Source: Flavobacteriales bacterium (GTDB taxonomy: Bacteria; Bacteroidota; Bacteroidia; Flavobacteriales; Flavobacteriaceae). From it: a stretch of DNA of 18,865 nucleotides. Under the pieces are notes generated by a model. That model was not told where the DNA came from. It worked only from the letters and a program-made list of their open reading frames with translations, and ran no database searches. A program made the translations under genes and the position numbers. Below are positions 7,199 to 14,637 of this stretch, in pieces; the first letter of the stretch is position 1; every line of letters begins with the position of its first letter. The stretch covers positions 1-18,865 of the forward strand of contig JAMONI010000025.1 in the NCBI GenBank assembly GCA_027065935.1, read 5' to 3'.

Positions 7199-7323
7199 CT
7201 TTCATGTAAAGAGATTTGTTATCCGTTTTGAACGTTATTTCCCGCATCCCATGATTACATTTAACTAGTCGAAGAAAAAAACTTTTTCGATGTGGGCTAC
7301 CGCTATTGATTTTATTTTAAAAC

Positions 7324-7640
7324 TCAAAAAGCATTCCGCAAAGCTTCAATTGCGCATTCAAAAGCCGGGCGTTTCTTATTTTCCGGTTCTGTTTTGTATA
7401 AAAAACCGGACATAAAATCCGTAGGATATAAACCTTCAAGAAGAGAAGTTCCCGGTAATTTTCATAATTCAAACCGAACTGATGAATAGCATCTGCACGG
7501 AACGAAGGTATATCATTACGCAACAATATAAAAACAAAATCGCTCGGAATTAGAAAAAAATTGTAAATACGGGCAAAGACAATACTATCGTCATTTGGTA
7601 TATTTTTCGATAAAAAACAATTCGCCATAACGGGCTTGGA
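7324..7640 (-). pseudogene. Probable frameshifted gene remnant between ssb and nifJ
   Basis: The 568-nt gap between ssb and nifJ holds no recognisable intact gene. On the minus strand, protein-like segments follow one another in alternating frames: RYGELFFIEKYTK near 7630-7590, then IPSFRADAIHQFGLNYENYRE (within a 103-codon ORF, 7317-7628), and after a shift near 7440, SLLEGLYPTDFMSGFLYKTE and RPAFECAIEALRNAF, ending at the stop at 7324-7326. Read together they would give one continuous C-terminal region of about 100 residues. The simplest explanation is a gene with at least one, probably two, frameshifts. No family recognised. A genuine 103-residue protein from the single open frame is less likely, because its C-terminal half is less protein-like than the alternative frame. 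Confidence 0.4.
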
Positions 7641-7663
7641 TAAAATTTATGTGATTTATCATA

Positions 7664-7693
7664 TTTGGATGACCGCATAATTTGTTACATTTG
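7664..7693 (+). promoter_or_regulatory. Promoter of nifJ (Bacteroidota consensus)
   Basis: TTTG (7664-7667) is followed after 18 nt by TACATTTG (7686-7693), a full match to TTTG / TAnnTTTG. The ATG of nifJ lies 25 nt after the -7 element, so the leader is under about 25 nt. Confidence 0.7.
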
Positions 7694-7717
7694 TAATTCG
7701 GACTAAAACGAAAAAAT

Positions 7718-10700
7718 ATGAAAACATATAATTTTCCCAAGTTTATAGGCGACGCAAACGAAGCGGTTGCCCGTGTGGCACATAAAATAAACGAAGTGTG
7801 TGCTATTTACCCTATTACCCCCTCTTCTCCTATGGGCGAACATGCCGATGCATTAAGCGCCAAGGGAAGCAAAAATATATGGGGGCAAGTGCCTCGTATC
7901 ATCGAAATGCAAAGTGAAGGCGGTGCGGCCGGTACCGTACACGGCTCGTTGCAAGGCGGTGCTTTGACCACCACGTTTACCGCTTCACAAGGCTTGCTGT
8001 TGATGATACCCAACATGTATAAAATTTCAGGTGAGTTATTGCCCACCGTGTTCCATATAGCGGCACGGACGGTGGCTACACACGCACTTTCCATCTTCGG
8101 AGACCACTCGGACGTAATGGCTGCACGTCAAACCGGCTGGGGTATGCTCTTCGGAAGTTCCGTTCAGGAAGCGCAGGATTTTGCATTATTGGCTCAAGTG
8201 GCATCTTTACGCTCACGCGTTCCGTTCCTTAATATTTTCGACGGGTTCCGCACATCGCACGAAATCCAAAAAATCGATGCCATTACCGATGAAATATACA
8301 AAGAAATGATGCCCGAAGACGATATCCTCGCCTTCAAACAACGAGCCTTAGATCCCGACGCCCCAAAACTTAGAGGATCGTCTCAAAACCCCGATGTATT
8401 TTTCCAAAACCGCGAACGCGCCAACCCCTTCTATCAACAAGTTCCCCGTATCGTTCAAGAAACTTTCGATAAATTTTATGAACTAACCGGACGACGCTAT
8501 AACTTGTTCGACTATTACGGTGACCCCGAAGCCGAACGCATCATCATCCTGATGGGTTCGGGAGCGGGAGCCGTGAGAGAAACCGTGGACGAACTCAACA
8601 AACGCGGTGAAAAAACCGGCGCTTTAATCGTGAGATTATATCGCCCCTTCTCCGTAAAAGATTTTATCGAAGCCATCCCCGAAACGGTCAAGCACATTGC
8701 CGTCCTCGACCGCACCAAAGAATCGGGTGCCATCGGCGAACCGCTTTATATGGACGTGGTAAACGCATTCGTAGAATCGGGACGTCCCTTGCCTCGCATC
8801 ATTGGAGGCCGCTACGGTTTGTCGTCCAAAGAATTCAACCCCCCCATGGTCAAAGCCGTCTTCGACGAACTGACCAAAGAAAATCCGAAAAACCATTTCA
8901 CCGTAGGCATCGTGGACGATGTGACCCACACCAGCTTGGATGTGGATTATTCCTTTAAGGTGGCAACACGAGCCAAACAATTCTTATTTTACGGACTGGG
9001 TTCCGACGGAACGGTAAGTGCCAACAAAAACTCCATCAAAATCATCGGAGAAACCACCGACAATTACGTGCAAGGTTACTTTGTATATGACTCCAAAAAA
9101 GCGGGAGCCCGCACCATTTCGCACTTGCGATTCGGCCCCGACCCCATCTATTCTACCTATCTGATAGACGAAGCCGAATTTGTAGCCGTCCACCAATTTG
9201 ATTTTATTCAAAAATTCAACTTCGCCGAAAAAGTAAAAAAAGGAGGCATTTTCCTGCTTAACGCACCGTTCGACAAAGACAAAATATGGGACCACCTCCC
9301 CAAAAAAGTGCAAGAAACCATCCTTGAAAAAGAACTGAAGTTTTACGTAATCGACGCCAGCAAGGTGGCTTATGAAGCCAAGTTGGGACGAAGAATCAAT
9401 ACGGTGCTTCAAACGGCATTCTTCGCCATTTCGGGTATCTTGCCGCAAGACGAAGCCATCAAGCGTATCAAAGACGCCATTGTCAAATCCTACTCGCACA
9501 AAGGCGACCACATCGTTCAGATGAACTTCAATGCGGTGGACACGGCTTTGAAATTCTTGCAAGAAGTAGATTATCCCAAGCAAGTCACAAGCAACCGCGA
9601 AATGGAACCCGTAATGGACCCGTCCGCACCCGATTACGTGAAAAACGTATTGGGAAAAATCTATGCTGGCGAAGGCGACAGCCTGCCCGTAAGCGCCTTT
9701 GAACCGGACGGAACTTTCCCTTTGGGAACATCCAAATTCGAACGTCAAAACATCGCCGACTTCATTCCCGTTTGGGACGACCCCGAACTGTGTACGCAAT
9801 GTAATAAGTGTGTGGATATATGTCCGCACGCCGCCATCCGGGCCAAAATCGTGTCGGAAGAAGAACTGAAAGATGCCCCCGAAGGCTTCCGAAGCGTCCC
9901 CGTCAAAGGACGATACGAAGGCGCCGACACCTACGTGTTGCAAGTGGATCCGGTTCACTGTACGGGATGTACGCTTTGTGTGGCCGTTTGCCCGGCCGAA
10001 AGCAAGGAAATCGAAGGATTCAAGTCCATCAATATGCACCCCAGATTGGAAGTTCAGGAAAGAGAAGAACCTTATTGGGATTTCTTCGATGAAAAATTAC
10101 CCTGGTACGACCGGAAAAAACTGAAATTAAGCACCATCAAAAACGTTCAGTTTCTTCAACCTTTATTTGAATATTCCGGCGCATGTCCGGGATGCGGCGA
10201 AACGCCTTACATCAAGATGGTAACCCAACTTTACGGCGACAGCAGTTTGATTGCCAATGCCACCGGATGTTCATCCATCTACGGCGGAAACCTGCCCACT
10301 ACACCTTACGCCACCAATGAAATGGGTATGGGACCGGCTTGGGCAAACTCATTGTTTGAAGACAATGCCGAATACGGACTCGGTATGCGCTTAGCCTTGA
10401 ATGCCAAGCAAAAAGAAGCCTTCCACTTGCTCAACGAGTTGGAAGATGTCATCGGAACGGAATTGGTGCAAGCCATTATCAATAATCCCGAAACTACCGA
10501 AGAAGAAAAAGAACAACAAATCCGAAACATCAAAGCCGTACGCTCGGCTTTGGAAGGCATCTACGACCCCAAAGCACGACGTTTGCGCGTATTGGCCGAT
10601 TATCTGCGCAAAAAATACGTTTGGATTATAGGAGGCGACGGCTGGGCTTATGACATCGGATACGGCGGTTTGGACCACGCCTTGGCTTCCGGTGAAGATA

Positions 10701-11248
10701 TCAACGTATTGGTTCTTGACACGGAAGTATATTCCAATACCGGTGGTCAGGCGTCCAAAGCCACACCCATAGGAGCGGCGGCCAAATTTGCCATTTCCGG
10801 CAAGCCCACGCCCAAAAAAGACCTGGCCCTCCAAGCCATTGCTTACGGAAATGTGTATGTGGCTCAAGTAGCCATGGGTGCTAAAGAACAACAAACCTTG
10901 AGGGCCATCAAAGAAGCCGCCGAATATCCGGGCCCTTCGTTGATTATCGCATACTCTCATTGTATTGAACACGGTTACGATATGGGCGACGGCGCAACTC
11001 ATCAGGAACTGGCCGTGAAATCCGGATACTGGCCTTTGTTCCGCTACAATCCCGCCAAGCCCGCCGGCAAGCGTTTTTCTTTGGACAGTAAAGCGCCCGA
11101 AATTCCGGTTAAAGACTTTATGTACAAGGAAGCCCGATTTGCCCGCTTAATCAAGCAAAATCCCGAAAATGCACAAAAACTCTTGGAAATGGCCCAAGAG
11201 GAAATCAACGCACGTTGGGAACGCTTGCAAATTTTCGCCAACCTGTAA
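7718..11248 (+). CDS. nifJ: Pyruvate:ferredoxin (flavodoxin) oxidoreductase, single-chain
   Basis: Oxidatively decarboxylates pyruvate with CoA to acetyl-CoA and CO2, passing two electrons to ferredoxin or flavodoxin in the cytoplasm. At 1176 residues it is the full one-chain, homodimeric type. The N-terminal pyrimidine-binding domain starts FIGDANEAVARVAHKINEVC and contains YPITPSSPMGEHAD. A two-cluster ferredoxin domain shows CTQCNKCVDIC (C692, C695, C698, C702) and CTGCTLCVAVC (C748, C751, C754, C758). The C-terminal TPP domain has ACPGCGETPY (C823, C826), GDGWAYDIGYGG from G973, and LDTEVYSNTGGQASKATP up to about residue 1017. All expected cluster and cofactor motifs are intact. The gene is monocistronic, with its own promoter and terminator. 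Such an enzyme implies at least some anaerobic or microaerobic metabolism, or ferredoxin-linked carbon flow. Confidence 0.98.
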   Translation: MKTYNFPKFIGDANEAVARVAHKINEVCAIYPITPSSPMGEHADALSAKGSKNIWGQVPRIIEMQSEGGAAGTVHGSLQGGALTTTFTASQGLLLMIPNMYKISGELLPTVFHIAARTVATHALSIFGDHSDVMAARQTGWGMLFGSSVQEAQDFALLAQVASLRSRVPFLNIFDGFRTSHEIQKIDAITDEIYKEMMPEDDILAFKQRALDPDAPKLRGSSQNPDVFFQNRERANPFYQQVPRIVQETFDKFYELTGRRYNLFDYYGDPEAERIIILMGSGAGAVRETVDELNKRGEKTGALIVRLYRPFSVKDFIEAIPETVKHIAVLDRTKESGAIGEPLYMDVVNAFVESGRPLPRIIGGRYGLSSKEFNPPMVKAVFDELTKENPKNHFTVGIVDDVTHTSLDVDYSFKVATRAKQFLFYGLGSDGTVSANKNSIKIIGETTDNYVQGYFVYDSKKAGARTISHLRFGPDPIYSTYLIDEAEFVAVHQFDFIQKFNFAEKVKKGGIFLLNAPFDKDKIWDHLPKKVQETILEKELKFYVIDASKVAYEAKLGRRINTVLQTAFFAISGILPQDEAIKRIKDAIVKSYSHKGDHIVQMNFNAVDTALKFLQEVDYPKQVTSNREMEPVMDPSAPDYVKNVLGKIYAGEGDSLPVSAFEPDGTFPLGTSKFERQNIADFIPVWDDPELCTQCNKCVDICPHAAIRAKIVSEEELKDAPEGFRSVPVKGRYEGADTYVLQVDPVHCTGCTLCVAVCPAESKEIEGFKSINMHPRLEVQEREEPYWDFFDEKLPWYDRKKLKLSTIKNVQFLQPLFEYSGACPGCGETPYIKMVTQLYGDSSLIANATGCSSIYGGNLPTTPYATNEMGMGPAWANSLFEDNAEYGLGMRLALNAKQKEAFHLLNELEDVIGTELVQAIINNPETTEEEKEQQIRNIKAVRSALEGIYDPKARRLRVLADYLRKKYVWIIGGDGWAYDIGYGGLDHALASGEDINVLVLDTEVYSNTGGQASKATPIGAAAKFAISGKPTPKKDLALQAIAYGNVYVAQVAMGAKEQQTLRAIKEAAEYPGPSLIIAYSHCIEHGYDMGDGATHQELAVKSGYWPLFRYNPAKPAGKRFSLDSKAPEIPVKDFMYKEARFARLIKQNPENAQKLLEMAQEEINARWERLQIFANL

Positions 11249-11274
11249 TCGATATATGCATTCCGAAACAAAAA

Positions 11275-11301
11275 GGCCGCTCGCTTTGAGCGGTCTTTTT
11301 T
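11275..11301 (+). terminator. Rho-independent terminator of nifJ
   Basis: An 8-bp stem (11275-11282 GGCCGCTC with 11288-11295 GAGCGGTC, one G-T pair) has a 5-nt loop and is followed by seven T residues. It starts 27 nt after the nifJ stop. Confidence 0.9.
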
Positions 11302-11325
11302 GTTAATCGTACAATCATCCTTCGC

Positions 11326-11355
11326 AAAAAAAATCCCGCCGGATAAATGGCGGGA
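11326..11355 (-). terminator. Rho-independent terminator of the histone-fold gene
   Basis: On the minus strand, a perfect 7-bp GC-rich stem (11355-11349 and 11340-11334, TCCCGCC/GGCGGGA) with an 8-nt loop is followed by eight T residues (plus-strand A run 11326-11333). It lies 28 nt after the stop of the DUF1931 gene and faces the nifJ terminator, so the two convergent genes are insulated. Confidence 0.9.
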
Positions 11356-11382
11356 CGGTCATCTTATTTGCGCAAGAAAACC

Positions 11383-11832
11383 TTACAGCAAGGTTTTAAA
11401 AATGTCGGTTACGCGGTCCCATTCGTCCGTTTGGGGATTTTTTACCTTGGGATTGACTACCTTCATACTTTTTATCAAGGCAATGGTCAATCCGCCGGCA
11501 ATATCGGGTAATTTTTTTTCAATCCCTTCGCCAATGGCCAACGGAAGCGGAGGAAGTCCCGCGATAGTGTCGAGAATTTCCGATAGCTCAAGCTCTTCGT
11601 CATATTGCTTAAACTCTTCGATATTGGCTTCCAAACCTTGCGTGATGGGAAGGTCGTCATACCATAACACGTCGCGTCCGTTGAATTTGGCTTTTTTCAT
11701 TCCCGTTTCTAACAAGCGGTAAATCCACCTGTTGATAAAATCGTTTAATCTGACAATGTCGTTTTTATCGACATCCATACTTCCGGCTCTGCGGAAAAGT
11801 TTCTCGAATTTTTTAACTCCGTTGATTTTCAT
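11383..11832 (-). CDS. Bacterial double histone-fold protein (DUF1931 family)
   Basis: Small predicted chromatin-type protein of 149 residues with no signal peptide or membrane segment. The sequence fits DUF1931, the family of the Aquifex aeolicus and Thermus proteins whose crystal structures show two histone folds in one chain. First fold, about 5-70: helix VKKFEKLFRRAG, long helix NDFINRWIYRLLETGMKKAK, and the histone-like loop NGRDVLWYDDLPIT with its Arg53-Asp54 pair. A charged linker EANIEEFKQYDEELELS then leads to the second fold, about 82-149: ILDTIAGLPPLPL, KKLPDIAGGLTIALIKSMKV and a C-terminal helix TDEWDRVTDIFKTLL. Whether it wraps or bridges DNA, or binds something else, is not established for this family. 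It is a single gene on the minus strand with a strong terminator, divergent from folK. The upstream region carries two small inverted repeats, but no clear -33/-7 pair was seen. Confidence 0.85.
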   Translation of the reverse strand: MKINGVKKFEKLFRRAGSMDVDKNDIVRLNDFINRWIYRLLETGMKKAKFNGRDVLWYDDLPITQGLEANIEEFKQYDEELELSEILDTIAGLPPLPLAIGEGIEKKLPDIAGGLTIALIKSMKVVNPKVKNPQTDEWDRVTDIFKTLL

Positions 11833-11853
11833 AATTTTTCTTTTTTTTCATAA

Positions 11854-11870
11854 GGCTTTCATCAAAAGCC
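11854..11870. repeat. Small inverted repeat in the leader of the histone-fold gene
   Basis: GGCTTT (11854-11859) and AAAGCC (11865-11870) form a 6-bp stem with a 5-nt loop, 22 nt upstream of the DUF1931 ATG. It could be a leader hairpin or a protein site. On the minus strand it is followed after 3 nt by an A-rich tract, so it is not a terminator. Confidence 0.35.
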
Positions 11871-11884
11871 ATACCTGAAGAGTA

Positions 11885-11917
11885 TTTGTGACATTCTGAC
11901 GGTAAATCGTATCTTTA
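11885..11917 (+). promoter_or_regulatory. Candidate promoter for folK-dNK
   Basis: TTTG (11885-11888) and TATCTTTA (11910-11917) resemble the Bacteroidota -33/-7 pair. The spacer is 21 nt, slightly long, and the last base of the -7 element is A instead of G. The leader to the ATG at 11959 would be about 35 nt. Confidence 0.45.
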
Positions 11918-11920
11918 CCG
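11900..11920. promoter_or_regulatory. 7-bp inverted repeat overlapping the folK -7 element (candidate operator)
   Basis: CGGTAAA (11900-11906) and TTTACCG (11914-11920) form a perfect inverted repeat with a 7-nt spacer. The right arm covers the end of the -7 element of the folK operon promoter. The site sits in the 120-nt divergent region shared with the histone-fold gene, a position suited to a repressor acting on one or both genes. No regulator is encoded nearby. Confidence 0.4.
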
Positions 11921-11952
11921 ACGATTTTTGTTCAAATTGACTTATTCTCCAA

Positions 11953-13131
11953 GTGAAAATGACAAATAAAAACCATCTGCATACGGTTTATCTTTCGTTA
12001 GGCTCCAATATGCATCGGCGGGAAGATATATTGGAAAAGGCCTTGTCCGAAATAGAAAAAAAAGCCGGAAAAATCGTCCGGAAGTCGTCATTTTATCTAA
12101 CCGGATCTTGGGGGTTTGACGGAAACGATTTTATCAATCAAACCGTCGAGTTACAAACCGGACTTTCTCCGGAAGCCTTATTATCGGTTTTACAATCCAT
12201 AGAACGTCAAGCCGGCCGGAAACGACAACCGGACAAAGGATATGAAAACAGACCTTTGGACATCGACATTTTGACCTACGACGAGCTGATTGTTGAAAAC
12301 TCGACCTTGACCCTTCCGCATCCGCTTTTACACAAGCGACGCTTTGTGTTGGAACCTTGGGCCGAAATTAATCCGCAGTTTGTCGTACCGAAATATGCAA
12401 AAAGCGTGTCGGAATTACTATCTTTGTGTGACGATAAGACAGGGGTTATTCGTATGAACAATGCACAAGACAAAAAGAGCTTTCCTTTTGATTTTATTGT
12501 AGTGGAAGGAAATATAGGTGCGGGAAAAACCACTTTGGCCAACATGCTGGCCGCAGAGTTTCAGGCCAAATTGATTACCGAACGCTTTGAAGAAAACCCA
12601 TTTCTGCCCAAATTTTACGAAGACCCCAAGCGCTATGCATTTCCGCTGGAAATGTCTTTTTTGGCCGACCGGTATCAGCAATTGATCGACGAGTTGGCCC
12701 AACCCGATATGTTCAGTCCGTTTACGGTGTCGGATTATTTTGTAATTAAATCTTTGATCTTTGCCGGCGTCACCCTAACCGATGTCGAGTATGACCTCTA
12801 TCGCAAAATTTTCAATTTTATGTATCGCGAATTGCGCAAACCCGACCTCTACGTTTATCTCTATCGCACTACCGACGATTTGTTGAAAAATATCGCCAAA
12901 CGCGGAAGAGATTATGAAAAAAACATCACGGCGGAATATCTGCAAAACGTCCATGAAGGTTATATGAAATTTATCAAAAGCCAAAAAGGACTCAATGTTC
13001 TGTTTCTCGACATCACCGGCGTGGACTTCGTAAAATTTCCGGGATATTATCACACCATTAAAGACATCATTCGTCACACGCCCAAAACCCCCGAATTGCG
13101 CCGTATCAAAATCGAACCGGATGAAGAATAA
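11953..13131 (+). CDS. folK: Bifunctional HPPK (FolK) / deoxynucleoside kinase fusion
   Basis: The N-terminal part (about residues 8-165) is 6-hydroxymethyl-7,8-dihydropterin pyrophosphokinase of folate synthesis: TVYLSLGSNMHRREDILEKA, FINQTVELQTG, and the signature RPLDIDILTYDELIVE from residue 100, ending in LPHPLLHKRRFVLEPWAEI. The C-terminal part (about 178-392) is a deoxynucleoside kinase of the dCK/dGK type that phosphorylates a salvaged deoxynucleoside: P-loop VEGNIGAGKTT (185-195), FEENPFLPKFYEDP, PLEMSFLADRYQQL, and the LID arginines in KRGRDYEKNI. The frame is open from GTG at 11953, but ATG at 11959 (MTNKNHLH) is the likelier start. The fusion is intact, and I recall HPPK-dNK fusions in flavobacteria, where the kinase favours deoxyadenosine; substrate specificity here is inferred. 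It is the first gene of a plus-strand unit, and its end overlaps tsaB by 11 nt. Confidence 0.95.
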   Translation: MKMTNKNHLHTVYLSLGSNMHRREDILEKALSEIEKKAGKIVRKSSFYLTGSWGFDGNDFINQTVELQTGLSPEALLSVLQSIERQAGRKRQPDKGYENRPLDIDILTYDELIVENSTLTLPHPLLHKRRFVLEPWAEINPQFVVPKYAKSVSELLSLCDDKTGVIRMNNAQDKKSFPFDFIVVEGNIGAGKTTLANMLAAEFQAKLITERFEENPFLPKFYEDPKRYAFPLEMSFLADRYQQLIDELAQPDMFSPFTVSDYFVIKSLIFAGVTLTDVEYDLYRKIFNFMYRELRKPDLYVYLYRTTDDLLKNIAKRGRDYEKNITAEYLQNVHEGYMKFIKSQKGLNVLFLDITGVDFVKFPGYYHTIKDIIRHTPKTPELRRIKIEPDEE

Positions 13132-13807
13132 ATTTCTGCTGATAGAAACTTCCACCAAAAGCTGTTCGGTTGCCCTTGCGGAAGATCAAGTGATTATCGA
13201 TTCGATCGACGAGGTGTCGGATAAATATCTACATTCCGAAAAACTGCATCCGTTTATCGACGAGATATTAAGGCGAAACCGCTGGCAAGCTTCGGATTTG
13301 TGTGCGGTGGGCGTGGGCAAAGGTCCCGGCTCTTATACGGGATTACGCATCGGCGTTTCGGCAGCCAAAGGTATTTGTTATGCCTTGCGCATTCCGTTGA
13401 TTGCCATAGGAAGTTTGGAAATCCTGGCACGGGGCGTTACGGCGAACCAAGGCTACATAGTCCCTATGATCGATGCCCGGAGGATGGAAGCATACACGGC
13501 GGTTTTTGATTCTTCCTACCGGAAAGTAAGAGAAGTAAAAGCCGAAATCCTGGACGAACGTTCGTTCAATGCATATCTTGAAAAAAACAAAGTTTTTTTT
13601 ACCGGTGACGCCGTAACCAAAGCCCGGGATGTCATCGAGCATCCGAATGCGGTTTTTACCCGACATTTTTATCCGAGTGCCAAAGATATGCTCGTTCCGT
13701 TCTACGAAAAATGGCAAGCAAAAGCATTTGAAGATACCGCATATTTCGAACCGTTTTACCTGAAGGATTTTATTGCTAAGAAAAAGAAAAACATATTGGG
13801 ACGATGA
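13121..13807 (+). CDS. tsaB: tRNA threonylcarbamoyladenosine biosynthesis protein TsaB
   Basis: Inactive ASKHA-fold partner of TsaD in the complex that makes t6A37 on ANN-decoding tRNAs, in the cytoplasm. The 228 residues show the family start LLIETSTKSCSVALAED, the segment LHSEKLHPFIDEIL, the signature GVGKGPGSYTGLRIGVSAAK (about 64-83), and VPMIDARRMEAYTAVF. Length is normal for bacterial TsaB. It overlaps the folK-dNK gene by 11 nt and the next gene by ATGA (4 nt), indicating translational coupling. The start at 13121 directly precedes the conserved N-terminal strand, so no alternative is needed. Confidence 0.96.
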   Translation: MKNKFLLIETSTKSCSVALAEDQVIIDSIDEVSDKYLHSEKLHPFIDEILRRNRWQASDLCAVGVGKGPGSYTGLRIGVSAAKGICYALRIPLIAIGSLEILARGVTANQGYIVPMIDARRMEAYTAVFDSSYRKVREVKAEILDERSFNAYLEKNKVFFTGDAVTKARDVIEHPNAVFTRHFYPSAKDMLVPFYEKWQAKAFEDTAYFEPFYLKDFIAKKKKNILGR

Positions 13808-14574
13808 TTATAGATACGCATACCCACATATTTGTCGAACAATTTGACCGAGACCGGGAAGAAGTCGTCCGAAGAGCCAAAGCCGAAGGGGTGGAAAAAT
13901 TTTTGCTTCCCAATATCGATGCCGGAAGTATTTCCGCTTTGAAAAACACCGTGGCGGCATTTCCCGGTGAGATGTTCCCCATGATGGGATTGCACCCCAC
14001 GTCGGTCAAAGAAAATTATAAAGAAGAATTAACCGCAATCGAAAAGGAATTGTCCGAAGGTAAATATTACGGCATCGGAGAAATCGGGATGGATTATTAT
14101 TGGGATACGGCATTTGCCTCCGAACAACAGAAAGTATTTCGCATCCAATTAAACTGGGCCAAAGAAACGGGATTGCCCGTAAGTATCCACATTCGTAACG
14201 CCTTCGACGAAGTGCTGAAAATCGTCGAAGAAGAACAGGACGGCAGGCTGAAAGGCGTTTTTCATTGCTTTACGGGAACTTACGAACAAGCCCTTCAGGC
14301 CATCGACTTGAACATGTGGCTCGGCATAGGCGGAGTGGTAACCTTTAAGAACGGAAAAATCGATACGTTTTTGAATCGAATCGACATAAAACACATTGTG
14401 GTGGAAACCGATGCCCCTTGGCTCACACCCGCACCTTTCAGGGGCAAACGTAACGAACCGGCCTACTTAAAATACATCATCGAAAAATTGGCCCGCATTT
14501 ATCACACCACCTCCGGCGAAATCGCCTGCCTGACCTCTCACAATGCCATGGACATATTCGGCGAACTGCCGTAG
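13804..14574 (+). CDS. TatD-family metal-dependent hydrolase / DNase
   Basis: TIM-barrel amidohydrolase-type enzyme of 256 residues; TatD-family members act as Mg-dependent 3'-5' DNases in DNA repair and processing. Metal ligands are visible: His6 and His8 (IIDTHTH), Glu93 (GIGEIGMDYYW), His129 (VSIHIRNAFDE), His154 (GVFHCFTGT) and Asp203 (VVETDAPWL). The family signature PFRGKRNEPAYL follows at 211-222. All expected ligands are present, so it should be active. It is coupled to tsaB by a 4-nt ATGA overlap. No terminator was seen after it before the ricT promoter. Which TatD subfamily it belongs to cannot be decided here. Confidence 0.95.
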   Translation: MIIDTHTHIFVEQFDRDREEVVRRAKAEGVEKFLLPNIDAGSISALKNTVAAFPGEMFPMMGLHPTSVKENYKEELTAIEKELSEGKYYGIGEIGMDYYWDTAFASEQQKVFRIQLNWAKETGLPVSIHIRNAFDEVLKIVEEEQDGRLKGVFHCFTGTYEQALQAIDLNMWLGIGGVVTFKNGKIDTFLNRIDIKHIVVETDAPWLTPAPFRGKRNEPAYLKYIIEKLARIYHTTSGEIACLTSHNAMDIFGELP

Positions 14575-14600
14575 CTTTAACCCACTTTTCGGTGCCGGAT

Positions 14601-14631
14601 TTTCAAGATCGGGAAAAATAATGTATCTTTG
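14601..14631 (+). promoter_or_regulatory. Promoter for ricT-gldH-PBP-ruvB
   Basis: TTTC (14601-14604), then 19 nt, then TATCTTTG (14624-14631), a perfect -7 match to TAnnTTTG. The -7 box ends only 6 nt before the ATG at 14638, which bears on which ricT start is used. Confidence 0.65.
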
Positions 14632-14637
14632 TAAGTT

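Noticed and set aside
7269..7290. Hairpin TCGAAGA / TTTTTCGA as a second terminator downstream of ssb
   Set aside because: Weak AT-rich stem, no following T-run on the plus strand, and a much better terminator exists at 7171-7198.
8984..10039. 351-codon open frame on the minus strand opposite nifJ
   Set aside because: It lies wholly antisense to a well-conserved PFOR with all motifs; its product is Phe/Gly/Val-rich with no recognisable domain, as expected from the codon bias of the real gene.
10391..11002. 203-codon minus-strand open frame opposite the PFOR C-terminus
   Set aside because: Antisense shadow of the TPP domain; runs of Phe come from complementing Lys/Glu codons, and there is no domain.
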